Source of the DNA: an uncultured Veillonellaceae bacterium
GTDB taxonomy: Bacteria; Bacillota; Negativicutes; Veillonellales; Veillonellaceae
Assembly: GCA_945867815.1 (NCBI GenBank)
Contig: CAMBIX010000003.1
Location: 62,001-126,000 of the forward strand
Direction: 5' to 3'
Length of the DNA stretch: 64,000 nucleotides
A program made the position numbers and the translations under genes. This document shows positions 46,146-54,367 of the stretch, in pieces. Under the pieces are notes generated by a model, which did no database searches, was not told where the DNA came from, and was given only the letters and a program-made list of their open reading frames with translations. Positions within the stretch are counted from its first letter, which is position 1. Every line of letters begins with the position of its first letter.

Positions 46146-46174
46146 ATTATATGAAAGGAAGGCATCTGTGTCAA
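46146..46174 (-). promoter_or_regulatory. Consensus promoter of the ileS T-box transcript
   Basis: TTGACA (46169-46174) and TATAAT (46146-46151) on the minus strand with exactly 17 bp between: a full sigma-A consensus, starting 23 bp after the niaR stop. Confidence 0.93.
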
Positions 46175-46196
46175 GGGGTTATATTCTAGCCAAAGC

Positions 46197-46709
46197 CTAC
46201 GATACTAGCAGTCCCTTATCACGCAATGTCCCTTCTATTTGCTCCATAACCTGCAAAGACGGGGCCTCTACCAGATGAGTATGAAGACCATGAGACAATG
46301 AACTTAAGAGCTGATTTTGACTTTCTTTAAACCGCTTTACAAAAAGCCTGCAATCCTCCATGGATTGAATATATAGAGACGCTTCTATATTCCCATATAT
46401 ATCATGCTCAACACCAATGGTATGTACAATACCGCCTAAAGATAAAATCGTCGTTAACTCTTCTTCGACTTGTTCTCTACCATGCTTACATAAAAAGACC
46501 TTCTTAATACTCCCATCATGAGGTGAAATCATCTTATAACCCCGTGGCGTCGAAGCTATAGGATACCCACTTTGCCTAAGAGCAGCTATATCTCCCACAA
46601 TAATTGGCCTTGTAACGCCATACATTTCTGCCAGTTTACCACCTGATAAAGGACTATCAGATTTAGCCAATAACTGCATCATAGCAACACGTCGTTCTTT
46701 ATTCTTCAT
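46197..46709 (-). CDS. niaR: Niacin-responsive repressor NiaR
   Basis: About 170 residues: an N-terminal winged helix (RRVAMMQLLAKSDSPLSGGKLAEMYGVTRPIIVGDIAALR) and a C-terminal 3H domain with three conserved His (ILSLGGIVHTIGVEHDIYG, LSHGLHTHLVEAP) that bind metal and niacin. The ATG at 46709 has GAGGTG eight bases upstream; an earlier ATG at 46730 lacks one. It lies 31 bp after the MFS transporter gene it probably regulates. Confidence 0.9.
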   Translation of the reverse strand: MKNKERRVAMMQLLAKSDSPLSGGKLAEMYGVTRPIIVGDIAALRQSGYPIASTPRGYKMISPHDGSIKKVFLCKHGREQVEEELTTILSLGGIVHTIGVEHDIYGNIEASLYIQSMEDCRLFVKRFKESQNQLLSSLSHGLHTHLVEAPSLQVMEQIEGTLRDKGLLVS

Positions 46710-46740
46710 TGTAAGGACACCTCTTATCATTTTTTATTTT

Positions 46741-48228
46741 CTAATCCAATCTTTTTCCCTTTGTTTCTGTGCCTAAGAAAAGCACAGCAGCAGCAGCCAT
46801 AAGGAAAACAAAAGCAAATAATAAAAAGATTTGACTAACCATCCATGCCTGGCTTAATAAAAAACCAACTAATAAAGGCGCCGCCATACCTCCCAAGCGA
46901 CCGAGTCCAGCCGCCCAACCAGATCCAAGGCCTCGTATATAGGTAGGATATAGTTCTGGCGTATACGCATAAATAACGCCCCAAGCACCTAGATTAAAGA
47001 AGGACATCAATGTCCCCCATAGAAGCAAACTGCTTAAACTATCAGCTCCGCCAAAGAACCACGCCGCAAGACCGCTAGCTAAAAGGAAGATAACAAAGGT
47101 ATATTTACGTCCCCAATGCTCTACTAAATAAGCTGCCGCTCCATAACCAGGCAACTGAGCCAAGGTCATGACTAGTACATAAGCGGCCGACTTAGTCATA
47201 GAAAAACCATGCTGATAGACAAGCTGTGGCAACCACATAAATATACCATAATAGCTAAACATCAGTCCAAACCAAGTTATCCACAGCATAAGGGTTGACT
47301 GTCTAAACGCCTTTGTCCATAATCCCATAACTGATATCTTCTGTTTTACCTCTGTTCTTCCTTTATTGACTAGCTCCCTTTCTTTTCCATTTCTTACATC
47401 ATCTTTAATTCTGCTTTGTCCTATAGGATTAACAGCTTCTATAGCTACACTATTACCCTCATCCATGCGACCGTTCTTATCCCCTTTAGTAGCCTCATAC
47501 TCATCCCTAACGACTAGCTTTTCCATCTCTCTTAGTAAGGCTTTCTTATTTAACCCTCTCCCCACTGACTCTTCAATGGAACAAATAATAGCCTGTGCTT
47601 CATCTATTTTACCCTTGCTTAGTAAAAAACGCACTGACTCCGGCAAATGCATACGAATCAGCCCTACATAAATAGCAGGCAAAGCACCTATAAGAAAAGC
47701 AACACGCCAACCAAAATCCAAAGCGATACCATAGGTAAGCCCTGCTGCTAACAACCAGCCAACGGCCCAAAAACTTTCTAAGATCACAACAAATCGACCT
47801 CTTACGCGCGTCGGTATATATTCTGTTACTAAGGTAGCAGCCACCGGTAGTTCACCGCCAAGCCCTAAACCAACTAAAAAGCGAAAACACACCAACCAAG
47901 TATAACTAGGTGCCAAGGCACACAAGGCACTAGCTAAACTATATAAGATAACCACAGCCGCAAAGACTCGCTTACGTCCCCAATGGTCAGCCAACGCACC
48001 GGCTAAAATAGCCCCTATAGCCATACCTATTAGGCCAATACTTCCCAACAAACCAATGGCACCTGCACTCAATTGCCACTCTTGTGCTAACTTAGGCATC
48101 AAAAAGGCTATCAGCCCCGTATCCATCGAATCAAAGGCCCAACCTAAACCAGCTGCCAGCAAGAGCTTATAATGAAATCGTCCAACCGGCATAGTCTCTA
48201 ATTCTGCTAGTATATCTTTTCCTTGCAT
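46741..48228 (-). CDS. niaP: MFS transporter, probable niacin permease NiaP
   Basis: A 495-residue major facilitator with twelve helices. GLGWAFDSMDTGLIAFLMPKLAQEW and the loop GALADHWGRKRVF are sugar/metabolite-type MFS motifs found in NiaP. The central cytosolic loop (about 230-300) is enlarged and highly charged (KGDKNGRMDEGNS...KERELVNKGRTEVK), some 50 residues longer than usual. The link to niacin comes from the adjoining niaR and the palindromic operator upstream. Aromatic acid transporters are the main alternative. Confidence 0.85.
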   Translation of the reverse strand: MQGKDILAELETMPVGRFHYKLLLAAGLGWAFDSMDTGLIAFLMPKLAQEWQLSAGAIGLLGSIGLIGMAIGAILAGALADHWGRKRVFAAVVILYSLASALCALAPSYTWLVCFRFLVGLGLGGELPVAATLVTEYIPTRVRGRFVVILESFWAVGWLLAAGLTYGIALDFGWRVAFLIGALPAIYVGLIRMHLPESVRFLLSKGKIDEAQAIICSIEESVGRGLNKKALLREMEKLVVRDEYEATKGDKNGRMDEGNSVAIEAVNPIGQSRIKDDVRNGKERELVNKGRTEVKQKISVMGLWTKAFRQSTLMLWITWFGLMFSYYGIFMWLPQLVYQHGFSMTKSAAYVLVMTLAQLPGYGAAAYLVEHWGRKYTFVIFLLASGLAAWFFGGADSLSSLLLWGTLMSFFNLGAWGVIYAYTPELYPTYIRGLGSGWAAGLGRLGGMAAPLLVGFLLSQAWMVSQIFLLFAFVFLMAAAAVLFLGTETKGKRLD

Positions 48229-48281
48229 GTGTAAACCCTCTTCCTATAATTAGCTAACCTTCCAAATAAAACTTTACATAC

Positions 48282-48295
48282 TTTACACGTGTAAA
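48282..48295 (-). promoter_or_regulatory. Probable NiaR operator upstream of niaP-niaR
   Basis: TTTACACGTGTAAA is a 14-bp perfect palindrome about 54 bp before the niaP start, beside an AT-rich TATATAA stretch suitable for a -10 box. A palindrome here, ahead of a transporter and its own NiaR, fits autoregulation by niacin. Confidence 0.6.
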
Positions 48296-48342
48296 TTTTA
48301 TATAATAATAGCACCTTCTATAAGCTATGGCAAGCTAAATAC

Positions 48343-48388
48343 AAAAAAGAGTAGTTTAAGCAAATTAACTTAAACTACTCTTTTCCTT
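48343..48388 (-). terminator. Terminator after tuf
   Basis: AAAAGAGTAGTTTAAG and CTTAAACTACTCTTTT form a 16-bp perfect stem with an 8-base loop and a T tail on the minus strand. Confidence 0.92.
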
Positions 48389-48422
48389 GTATTATACTAT
48401 TTTTTACGTATACCTACGTATC

Positions 48423-49610
48423 TTAAGCGTCAATCTTACTTACAACGCCGGCACCAACCGTATGTCCACCTTCACGAATAGCGAAGCGTAAACCTTCTTC
48501 AATAGCGATTGGTGTAATCAATTCAATAGACATAGTTACGTTATCGCCAGGCATGCACATTTCAGTACCTTCTGGTAATGTGATAACGCCAGTTACGTCA
48601 GTTGTACGGAAGTAGAACTGTGGACGATAGTTAGAAAAGAATGGTGTATGACGGCCACCTTCTTCTTTCGTCAATACGTATACTTCAGCTTCAAATTTAG
48701 TATGTGGATGAATCGTACCAGGTTTAGCCAATACTTGCCCACGTTCGATATCTTTACGGTCGATACCACGAAGCAAAGCACCAACGTTATCGCCTGCTAC
48801 AGCCGAATCCAAAGTCTTACGGAACATTTCAAGACCAGTAATAACTGTGCTTGTTGGTTTTTCCTGTAAGCCTACGATTTCAACTGTATCGCCAACTTTT
48901 ACTTCACCACGTTCTACACGACCTGTAGCAACAGTACCACGACCAGTAATTGTGAATACGTCTTCCACTGGCATTAAGAATGGACGATCCGTATCACGAG
49001 TTGGTGTTGGGATGTATTCATCAACAGCATCCATCAATTCCATAATCTTTTCAACATATTTTGCATCGCCTTCCAAAGCTTTCAAAGCGGAACCTACGAT
49101 GATAGGTACTTCGTCACCAGGGAAGTCATAGGAGGAAAGAAGTTCACGAACTTCCATTTCAACCAATTCGATCAATTCTTCATCGTCAACCATATCAGCC
49201 TTGTTCAAGAATACAACGATAGCTGGTACACCAACCTGACGAGCTAACAAGATGTGTTCACGAGTCTGAGGCATAGGACCATCAGCTGCGGATACAACCA
49301 AGATAGCACCATCCATCTGAGCAGCACCAGTGATCATGTTTTTAACATAGTCAGCATGGCCTGGGCAGTCAACGTGTGCATAGTGACGTTTATCTGTTTC
49401 ATATTCAACGTGTGCTGTGTTGATTGTGATACCACGTTCACGTTCTTCTGGTGCCTTATCAATCATGCTGTAATCTTCGAATTGAGCCAAACCTTTGTCA
49501 GCCAATACTTTAGTGATTGCAGCTGTTAAGGTTGTTTTACCATGGTCAACGTGACCAATTGTACCAATGTTAACATGTGGTTTTGTACGTTCAAATTTTT
49601 CTTTAGCCAT
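48423..49610 (-). CDS. tuf: Translation elongation factor Tu
   Basis: A 395-residue GTPase carrying aminoacyl-tRNA to the ribosome. GHVDHGKTT near 19, the [14 protein letters not shown] switch I near 58, DCPGH near 81, NKAD near 136 and domains 2-3 ending VGAGVVSKI are all present. AAAGGAGG lies before the ATG, and a TATAAT box at 49661-49666. It stands apart from fusA and rpsL, directly downstream of a five-tRNA array but behind a small terminator. Confidence 0.97.
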   Translation of the reverse strand: MAKEKFERTKPHVNIGTIGHVDHGKTTLTAAITKVLADKGLAQFEDYSMIDKAPEERERGITINTAHVEYETDKRHYAHVDCPGHADYVKNMITGAAQMDGAILVVSAADGPMPQTREHILLARQVGVPAIVVFLNKADMVDDEELIELVEMEVRELLSSYDFPGDEVPIIVGSALKALEGDAKYVEKIMELMDAVDEYIPTPTRDTDRPFLMPVEDVFTITGRGTVATGRVERGEVKVGDTVEIVGLQEKPTSTVITGLEMFRKTLDSAVAGDNVGALLRGIDRKDIERGQVLAKPGTIHPHTKFEAEVYVLTKEEGGRHTPFFSNYRPQFYFRTTDVTGVITLPEGTEMCMPGDNVTMSIELITPIAIEEGLRFAIREGGHTVGAGVVSKIDA

Positions 49611-49712
49611 TAGTAATAGCCTCCTTTAATAAAGAGAACCAATTCTAGTTCATTACCCCTATTATAATATATTTATGCTAAGAATGAAAAGAATTGTCTC
49701 AAAATTTTATTT

Positions 49713-49745
49713 TTTGTAAAAAAAAAGACCTCCTACGAGGTATAT
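49713..49745 (-). terminator. Short terminator between the tRNA array and tuf
   Basis: ACCTC-GTAG-GAGGT is a 5-bp stem with 4-base loop followed by nine T on the minus strand. The stem is short, so some read-through into tuf is likely. Confidence 0.6.
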
Positions 49746-49822
49746 TGGTGGCGGTACACGGATTTGAACCGCGGACACATCGGGTATGAACCGATTGCTC
49801 TAGCCAACTGAGCTATACCGCC
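49746..49822 (-). tRNA. tRNA-Met (CAT), elongator
   Basis: A cloverleaf with 7-bp acceptor GGCGGTA/TACCGCC, D loop AGCTCAGTTGGCTAGAGC, anticodon loop TTCATAC, T loop GTTCAAATCC, discriminator A and encoded CCA. The normal acceptor pair marks it as elongator-type; tRNA-Ile(CAT) with lysidine is the alternative. Confidence 0.92.
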
Positions 49823-49828
49823 ATATAT

Positions 49829-49904
49829 TGGAGCTAGTGACCGGGATTGAACCGGTGACCTTATCCTTACCAAGGATACGCTCTGCCGACTGAGCTACAC
49901 CAGC
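49829..49904 (-). tRNA. tRNA-Thr (GGT)
   Basis: Acceptor GCTGGTG/CACTAGC, anticodon loop TTGGTAA, T arm GGTTCAATCC, discriminator T and encoded CCA. Confidence 0.95.
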
Positions 49905-49929
49905 AAGGATTATCCATCATATAAAAAAA

Positions 49930-50005
<76 letters not shown>

Positions 50006-50009
50006 ATAT

Positions 50010-50094
<85 letters not shown>

Positions 50095-50104
50095 ACAAAA
50101 AAAT

Positions 50105-50180
50105 TGGAGCTGGCGATAGGAATTGAACCCACAACCTGCTGATTACAAGTCAGCTGCTCTACCATTTGAGCTACGCCAGC
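50105..50180 (-). tRNA. tRNA-Thr (TGT)
   Basis: Acceptor GCTGGCG/CGCCAGC, anticodon loop CTTGTAA, T arm GGTTCAATTCC, discriminator T and encoded CCA. It is the first gene of the array after the tandem promoters. Confidence 0.95.
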
Positions 50181-50195
50181 ATCTGCAACGAAGAT

Positions 50196-50225
50196 ATTTT
50201 ATCAAAAACGCCAAGCCCTTGTCAA
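50196..50225 (-). promoter_or_regulatory. Proximal promoter of the tRNA array
   Basis: TTGACA (50220-50225) and TAAAAT (50196-50201) on the minus strand, spacer 18 bp, ending 15 bp before tRNA-Thr(TGT). Confidence 0.75.
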
Positions 50226-50259
50226 GGTCTTTCTTATAACATCTCGTTGTTACTTGCTT

Positions 50260-50288
50260 ATAATATCATAAGAGGCAGACCATGACAA
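50260..50288 (-). promoter_or_regulatory. Distal promoter of the tRNA array
   Basis: TTGTCA (50283-50288) and TATTAT (50260-50265) on the minus strand with a 17-bp spacer give a second promoter in tandem with that at 50196-50225. Confidence 0.6.
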
Positions 50289-50301
50289 GTACTTTTTTTA
50301 A

Positions 50302-52284
50302 TTATTTTTCAGATTTTTTTACAGGCGTATCCCGAAGTTCCACCCCACTAATGAAACCATCACTTTTACCTATTGTAAAAGCTAAATATTGAGGCTCTTT
50401 ATTAGGTGCCGCATATTCCATGATTTCTGACTTTCCATCATCCACTATACGCGTTGGTTCACCATAAAGATACAATAACAAATACTTAGAATCGCCCATA
50501 GTTACACCTCGCGGTGTAACAGCCGTACTCCGTGTAAGCATAACTCGTCGAATCTGATGACTATCATCATAACCAATAACCACATTGTTATAACCTATAA
50601 AGTCAAAGCCATCAAACTTTCCTTTTTCCGTCCAAGACTGATTCGGATTACCTGTAAAAGTCTTGCCCAAACGATAGCCACATAACTTAAAATCATCCGC
50701 TGTCAAGATGCCTGGTATATAAGCATGTAAGGACACATCTGGCACCATAAAACGAGACCATACCTGAGCATCAATCGTGTTAATGGTTACAATTTTATTC
50801 CGGTAAATAGTAAACACTAAGAATCCATTATCTTTCTTAGATAATTTTTGCCCAATTTTCGTATCATTATACAACCGCTGGGCTTCTGCTAATTCCTGTG
50901 GCGTATAAGTACTATATAAGAACAATAAAGAACCATTGTCATTATTTTGCCACATCGCTTGTGGCGCCCCATAAACAAAGAGCATTTCACCACGTTCGCT
51001 GCCTACATGAATGCCCCGATTGGTTGACTGCCCAATGATATACTGCAAAAGAGCTTCTTTACGTGCTTTTTCGGCTTCTGCAGCCGCTTTTTTAGCCGCC
51101 TGCGCATCGCCAAAAGAGGTCTCTTTTCCTCTAGCTGTTGCCTTTCCCTCTAACTTTTGGGTATTCTTTACTTTTTCTATCCCTATTTTATTGGCAGCAG
51201 CTGTCTTTTTGGTCACTGCTGGAGTAGACGGAGTTAATGCTTTTTTAACGTCTAAGGACGCATTCATTTTATCAGCTAAAGCTAACAATTCTGCATCTGC
51301 CGTCTTCACTGCCGTAGATACAGTGGCCTCTTTTTCAGCAGGAATGTCTTTTTCTTCTATTTCCGTATTGGTATCTGTTGTATCACTATCTGCGTCCAAA
51401 CCAGCTCTAGCGGCTATAATGGCTGCTTTTTGCTTGGCAAGTTCACTAGGCGTTACATCTTCTTCATCAGCCTGTGCCTCTAACTTATCAGTAAGGTCTT
51501 GAATATCTTTCAAGACATCTCTTGTATCTTGAAAGCCATCCAAAATAGACTGAGATTCAGCCCGCAAAGTCTGATCCTGCTTAATCGCATCTAAACCTAC
51601 GTGAATATTGGTAACAGCATTGGCCTTAAAACTATAAATAAGCCCCTGCTCATCAATCGCCGGCACGGCTCCCTTAACTGGCCCTACGTAAATAGTATAG
51701 CTCCCCGCCTTAGTCAATACTTGCTTAAAAGGATATCCTGATAAACGCTTTAACACATCATCTCGCCCTTGGGTCTCAACAGCTGCGACACTTTGTCCAT
51801 CTAGGCTCAAATCCGCCATCGTTAATGGCTGTAGATGGCTTGCTGTAAATGTTGTACCTACAGCTTTCAATTCGGCTTCTTTTTTGTTTTCTTCCTTTAC
51901 TGCATTCCACCGTGTTGATAAACGAGCCACCAAGAGGCGCGTTTCGTACCAACTTGGCATATGAGCCAAGCGCGTCATAGGACTTAAGGTCCGTCCCATC
52001 GATTCTTTTGCATAGTCCATACTATCTACCATAGGCTGACTTTTCTTAGCTATATCTATAGCAGAATCCTTACGTACAACCTGCACAGGCTGATTTTCTT
52101 TTATTTGTTCAGCCACTGCAGATACCGATTTCTGCCAAGCAGCCACCTTGGACTCATCCGGCTCTGTCATCACCACATTCTCTCCCTGATTCATCGTCTG
52201 TGCCGATACAGGATAGACCGTCCATAAGCCATAGGTTAGCAAAGCCGCTATCGTTAATTTAACACTCCATTTGGTCATTTTCAT
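50302..52284 (-). CDS. Large exported protein of unknown function with two SmpA/CAP-associated-like repeats
   Basis: A 660-residue protein with a signal peptide (residues 1-29, ending VSAQT). Residues 200-400 are charged, helical and Lys/Ala/Glu-rich, likely coiled coil. The C-terminal 240 residues hold two similar units, each around a YG-P motif (RGEMLFVYGAPQAMW and SKYLLLYLYGEPTRI). This pattern recalls SmpA or CAP-associated folds, but I do not identify a family. Its ATG overlaps the hypB stop by 4 bp, so it is translated from the folD-hypA-hypB message, an odd partnership. Confidence 0.8.
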   Translation of the reverse strand: MKMTKWSVKLTIAALLTYGLWTVYPVSAQTMNQGENVVMTEPDESKVAAWQKSVSAVAEQIKENQPVQVVRKDSAIDIAKKSQPMVDSMDYAKESMGRTLSPMTRLAHMPSWYETRLLVARLSTRWNAVKEENKKEAELKAVGTTFTASHLQPLTMADLSLDGQSVAAVETQGRDDVLKRLSGYPFKQVLTKAGSYTIYVGPVKGAVPAIDEQGLIYSFKANAVTNIHVGLDAIKQDQTLRAESQSILDGFQDTRDVLKDIQDLTDKLEAQADEEDVTPSELAKQKAAIIAARAGLDADSDTTDTNTEIEEKDIPAEKEATVSTAVKTADAELLALADKMNASLDVKKALTPSTPAVTKKTAAANKIGIEKVKNTQKLEGKATARGKETSFGDAQAAKKAAAEAEKARKEALLQYIIGQSTNRGIHVGSERGEMLFVYGAPQAMWQNNDNGSLLFLYSTYTPQELAEAQRLYNDTKIGQKLSKKDNGFLVFTIYRNKIVTINTIDAQVWSRFMVPDVSLHAYIPGILTADDFKLCGYRLGKTFTGNPNQSWTEKGKFDGFDFIGYNNVVIGYDDSHQIRRVMLTRSTAVTPRGVTMGDSKYLLLYLYGEPTRIVDDGKSEIMEYAAPNKEPQYLAFTIGKSDGFISGVELRDTPVKKSEK

Positions 52285-52943
52285 GCGTTTTCTTTTACCT
52301 TTTCAATTTCTTTTGTTAGCCATGACAGCCACGTATCAATGCCTTCTCGGCTCGTACAGCTAACTTCAAATACATTAGCTGTTGGATTCAAATTATGAAT
52401 ATCTTCTAAGGCTTTTTCCTTATTAAATGGTACATAAGGCAATAAATCAATTTTATTTAACACAATGCCTTTCGATTCTTTAAAGATTAAAGGGTATTTT
52501 ATAGGTTTATCTTCCCCTTCTGTGACCGATAAAACGGTAATCTTCATGGCTTCACCAATATTAAATTCGGCTGGGCATACCAAATTGCCTACATTTTCAA
52601 CAATAATGACATCCAAGGAATCCATAGGTAATTCCCCTAGGGCATCTTGAATCATTTGGGCATCTAAATGGCAACCGCCCACCGTATTAATCTGAAGTAC
52701 TGGTACACCTGTCGCATGAATACGTTCCGCATCTCGTGTTGTATATAAATCGCCTTCAATAACAGCTACAGAAAACTTTTTAGACAATTCTTTTAAGGTC
52801 GTTTCCAACAAGGTAGTCTTACCTGCTCCTGGCGACCCCATCAAGTTACATACAAAAATACCCTTTGTCTTAAATTCTTTTTTTAACGAATCAGAAATGG
52901 CATCATTCTTAGCCATTACATCTGTCATAACTTTAACTTCCAT
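52281..52943 (-). CDS. hypB: Hydrogenase nickel incorporation GTPase HypB
   Basis: A 220-residue SIMIBI GTPase delivering nickel to [NiFe]-hydrogenase (or urease). The P-loop MGSPGAGKTTLLE lies near 35, the metal-binding Cys-His in NTVGGCHLDAQM near 88, VENVGNLVCPAEF near 113 and NKIDLLPY near 160. It lacks a His-rich N-terminus. It follows hypA by 39 bp and overlaps the next gene by 4 bp. Confidence 0.95.
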   Translation of the reverse strand: MEVKVMTDVMAKNDAISDSLKKEFKTKGIFVCNLMGSPGAGKTTLLETTLKELSKKFSVAVIEGDLYTTRDAERIHATGVPVLQINTVGGCHLDAQMIQDALGELPMDSLDVIIVENVGNLVCPAEFNIGEAMKITVLSVTEGEDKPIKYPLIFKESKGIVLNKIDLLPYVPFNKEKALEDIHNLNPTANVFEVSCTSREGIDTWLSWLTKEIEKVKENA

Positions 52944-52982
52944 CGTTTGTATGACTCCTTATGCTTATCCTAATCAATATGC

Positions 52983-53324
52983 TTAATCCATATCTATCGT
53001 TGCTACCTTAAGCTCTCGGCCGCTAATGGTCTGTATGAAATGACTACCGCACTTAGGGCAGACAAATTTATAATCTTCCACACCAAACTCTTGGTCGCAA
53101 TCAAGACAGCGTCCCTTTATGGGAATAGTCTCAATTTCTAACTTAGCCCCTTGTGCCAGTGTCCCCTTGGTCACAATATCAAAACAAAACAAAAGCGAAT
53201 CCGGCTCAACTCCAGACATAAGGCCTAATTGTAATTGAACGGCATGAATAACATGGCCTCCATTAGCTTCCATAGTCTGAATGGCAATATCAACAATGCT
53301 CTGTGCTATCGACATTTCGTGCAT
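52983..53324 (-). CDS. hypA: Hydrogenase nickel metallochaperone HypA
   Basis: About 113 residues. In the family MHE at the N-terminus binds nickel and the sequence MHEMSIAQSIVDIAIQ fits, so the ATG at 53324 is preferred over one at 53336. The ribosome binding site (GGGGGTG) is then rather far. Two CXXC pairs (CLDC, CPKC) bind zinc. It overlaps the end of the FolD-like gene by 35 bp or more. Confidence 0.93.
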   Translation of the reverse strand: MHEMSIAQSIVDIAIQTMEANGGHVIHAVQLQLGLMSGVEPDSLLFCFDIVTKGTLAQGAKLEIETIPIKGRCLDCDQEFGVEDYKFVCPKCGSHFIQTISGRELKVATIDMD

Positions 53325-54150
53325 GATACGCGTCATACACCCCCTCTAACATCATCGTCGTTGTAACAGTACCTACGCCACCTGGCACGGGGGTAAGAGC
53401 CCACGCTACTTGCGCTACGGATTCATAATCCACATCGCCTACAGTCTTACCGTCCAATTCATTAATACCCACATCAATAACTACAGCACCAGGCTTAATC
53501 ATGGTGCCATCAATTAAATGTGCCTTGCCTACAGCCGCAATAACGACATCAGCGTCAAGTAAAAGCTCTTTCATATTCGTCGTATGGGAATGGCAAATCG
53601 TTACCGTTGCATTACGAGCCAACGCCATAAGCGCTACCGGCCGCCCAACGACAGGGCTCCGCCCAACGACTACTACATGCTTACCATCTAGGGGAATTTT
53701 GTAATAATCTAATATAGCTAAACAAGCCCGTGGCGTACAAGGGGCAAACCCACCCTTACCACTGCTAACAAGACCTACATTTGTCGTTGTTAACCCATCT
53801 AGGTCCTTGTCAGGGCGTAAGCAGGCAATAGCAGCCGCCTCGTCAATTTGTTTAGGCATAGGCATTAGGGGTAAAACACCATAAATACTATCATCTTGAT
53901 TCATAGTTTCTATGGCCTCTTCCACCTCTTTTTGCGTCGCCGTCTCTGGCAACTGTACCTTTACGACACCTAAGCCTGCCTGCTTCGCCTTCTTTTCCAT
54001 AAAAGACAAATACATTTGAGCCGATCGGTCATTACCAACCAGCAATATGCCCATCTGTATATTCAAGCCTTGGTTCTTCATTGTATCCAACCAAGCTGTT
54101 AACTTTTTTTGATGTGCCTCAACTACGGGCTTACCGTCCAATCGAATCAT
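53290..54150 (-). CDS. folD: FolD-like methylenetetrahydrofolate dehydrogenase, cyclohydrolase residues missing
   Basis: A 286-residue protein of the FolD family: folate domain, then an NAD(P) Rossmann domain with VVVGRSPVVGRPVALMA near 165 and a C-terminal TPVPGGVGTVTT. Aligned gap-free with E. coli FolD, Tyr47 is kept. The catalytic Lys position reads Met51 (YLSFM where YVASK is expected) and the catalytic Gln reads Leu95 (GVLPLMPMP where GILVQLPLP is expected). Asp in DKDLDG is kept. These changes should remove cyclohydrolase but may spare dehydrogenase activity. It heads the hypA-hypB operon, with which it overlaps. Confidence 0.9.
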   Translation of the reverse strand: MIRLDGKPVVEAHQKKLTAWLDTMKNQGLNIQMGILLVGNDRSAQMYLSFMEKKAKQAGLGVVKVQLPETATQKEVEEAIETMNQDDSIYGVLPLMPMPKQIDEAAAIACLRPDKDLDGLTTTNVGLVSSGKGGFAPCTPRACLAILDYYKIPLDGKHVVVVGRSPVVGRPVALMALARNATVTICHSHTTNMKELLLDADVVIAAVGKAHLIDGTMIKPGAVVIDVGINELDGKTVGDVDYESVAQVAWALTPVPGGVGTVTTTMMLEGVYDAYHARNVDSTEHC

Positions 54151-54207
54151 AGGCGCCTCTTTCTTTTTTCTTATCCGTTTCTATTACAAAGTAACACTTA
54201 CTTATAC

Positions 54208-54235
54208 ATTATAGCAGTACTTTTCTTCTATGCAA
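54208..54235 (-). promoter_or_regulatory. Promoter of the folD-hypA-hypB operon
   Basis: TTGCAT (54230-54235) and TATAAT (54208-54213) on the minus strand, 16 bp apart, about 50 bp before the folD-like start. Confidence 0.75.
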
Positions 54236-54297
54236 AAGGCATTTATGACTAAGTTTTATCAAAGATATTGTTATACCCTAGCCCCTAACCCATTTCA

Positions 54298-54345
54298 TAA
54301 AAAATACGTTCCTAGCGCCGATGACTAAGAACGTATTTTCACGAT
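54298..54345 (-). terminator. Terminator after the heavy-metal ATPase gene
   Basis: AAAATACGTTC pairs with GAACGTATTTT around a loop with a secondary TTAG/CTAG-type pairing, followed by T on the minus strand. Confidence 0.85.
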
Positions 54346-54367
54346 ATCTGACCAAAAAGCCATGGCT

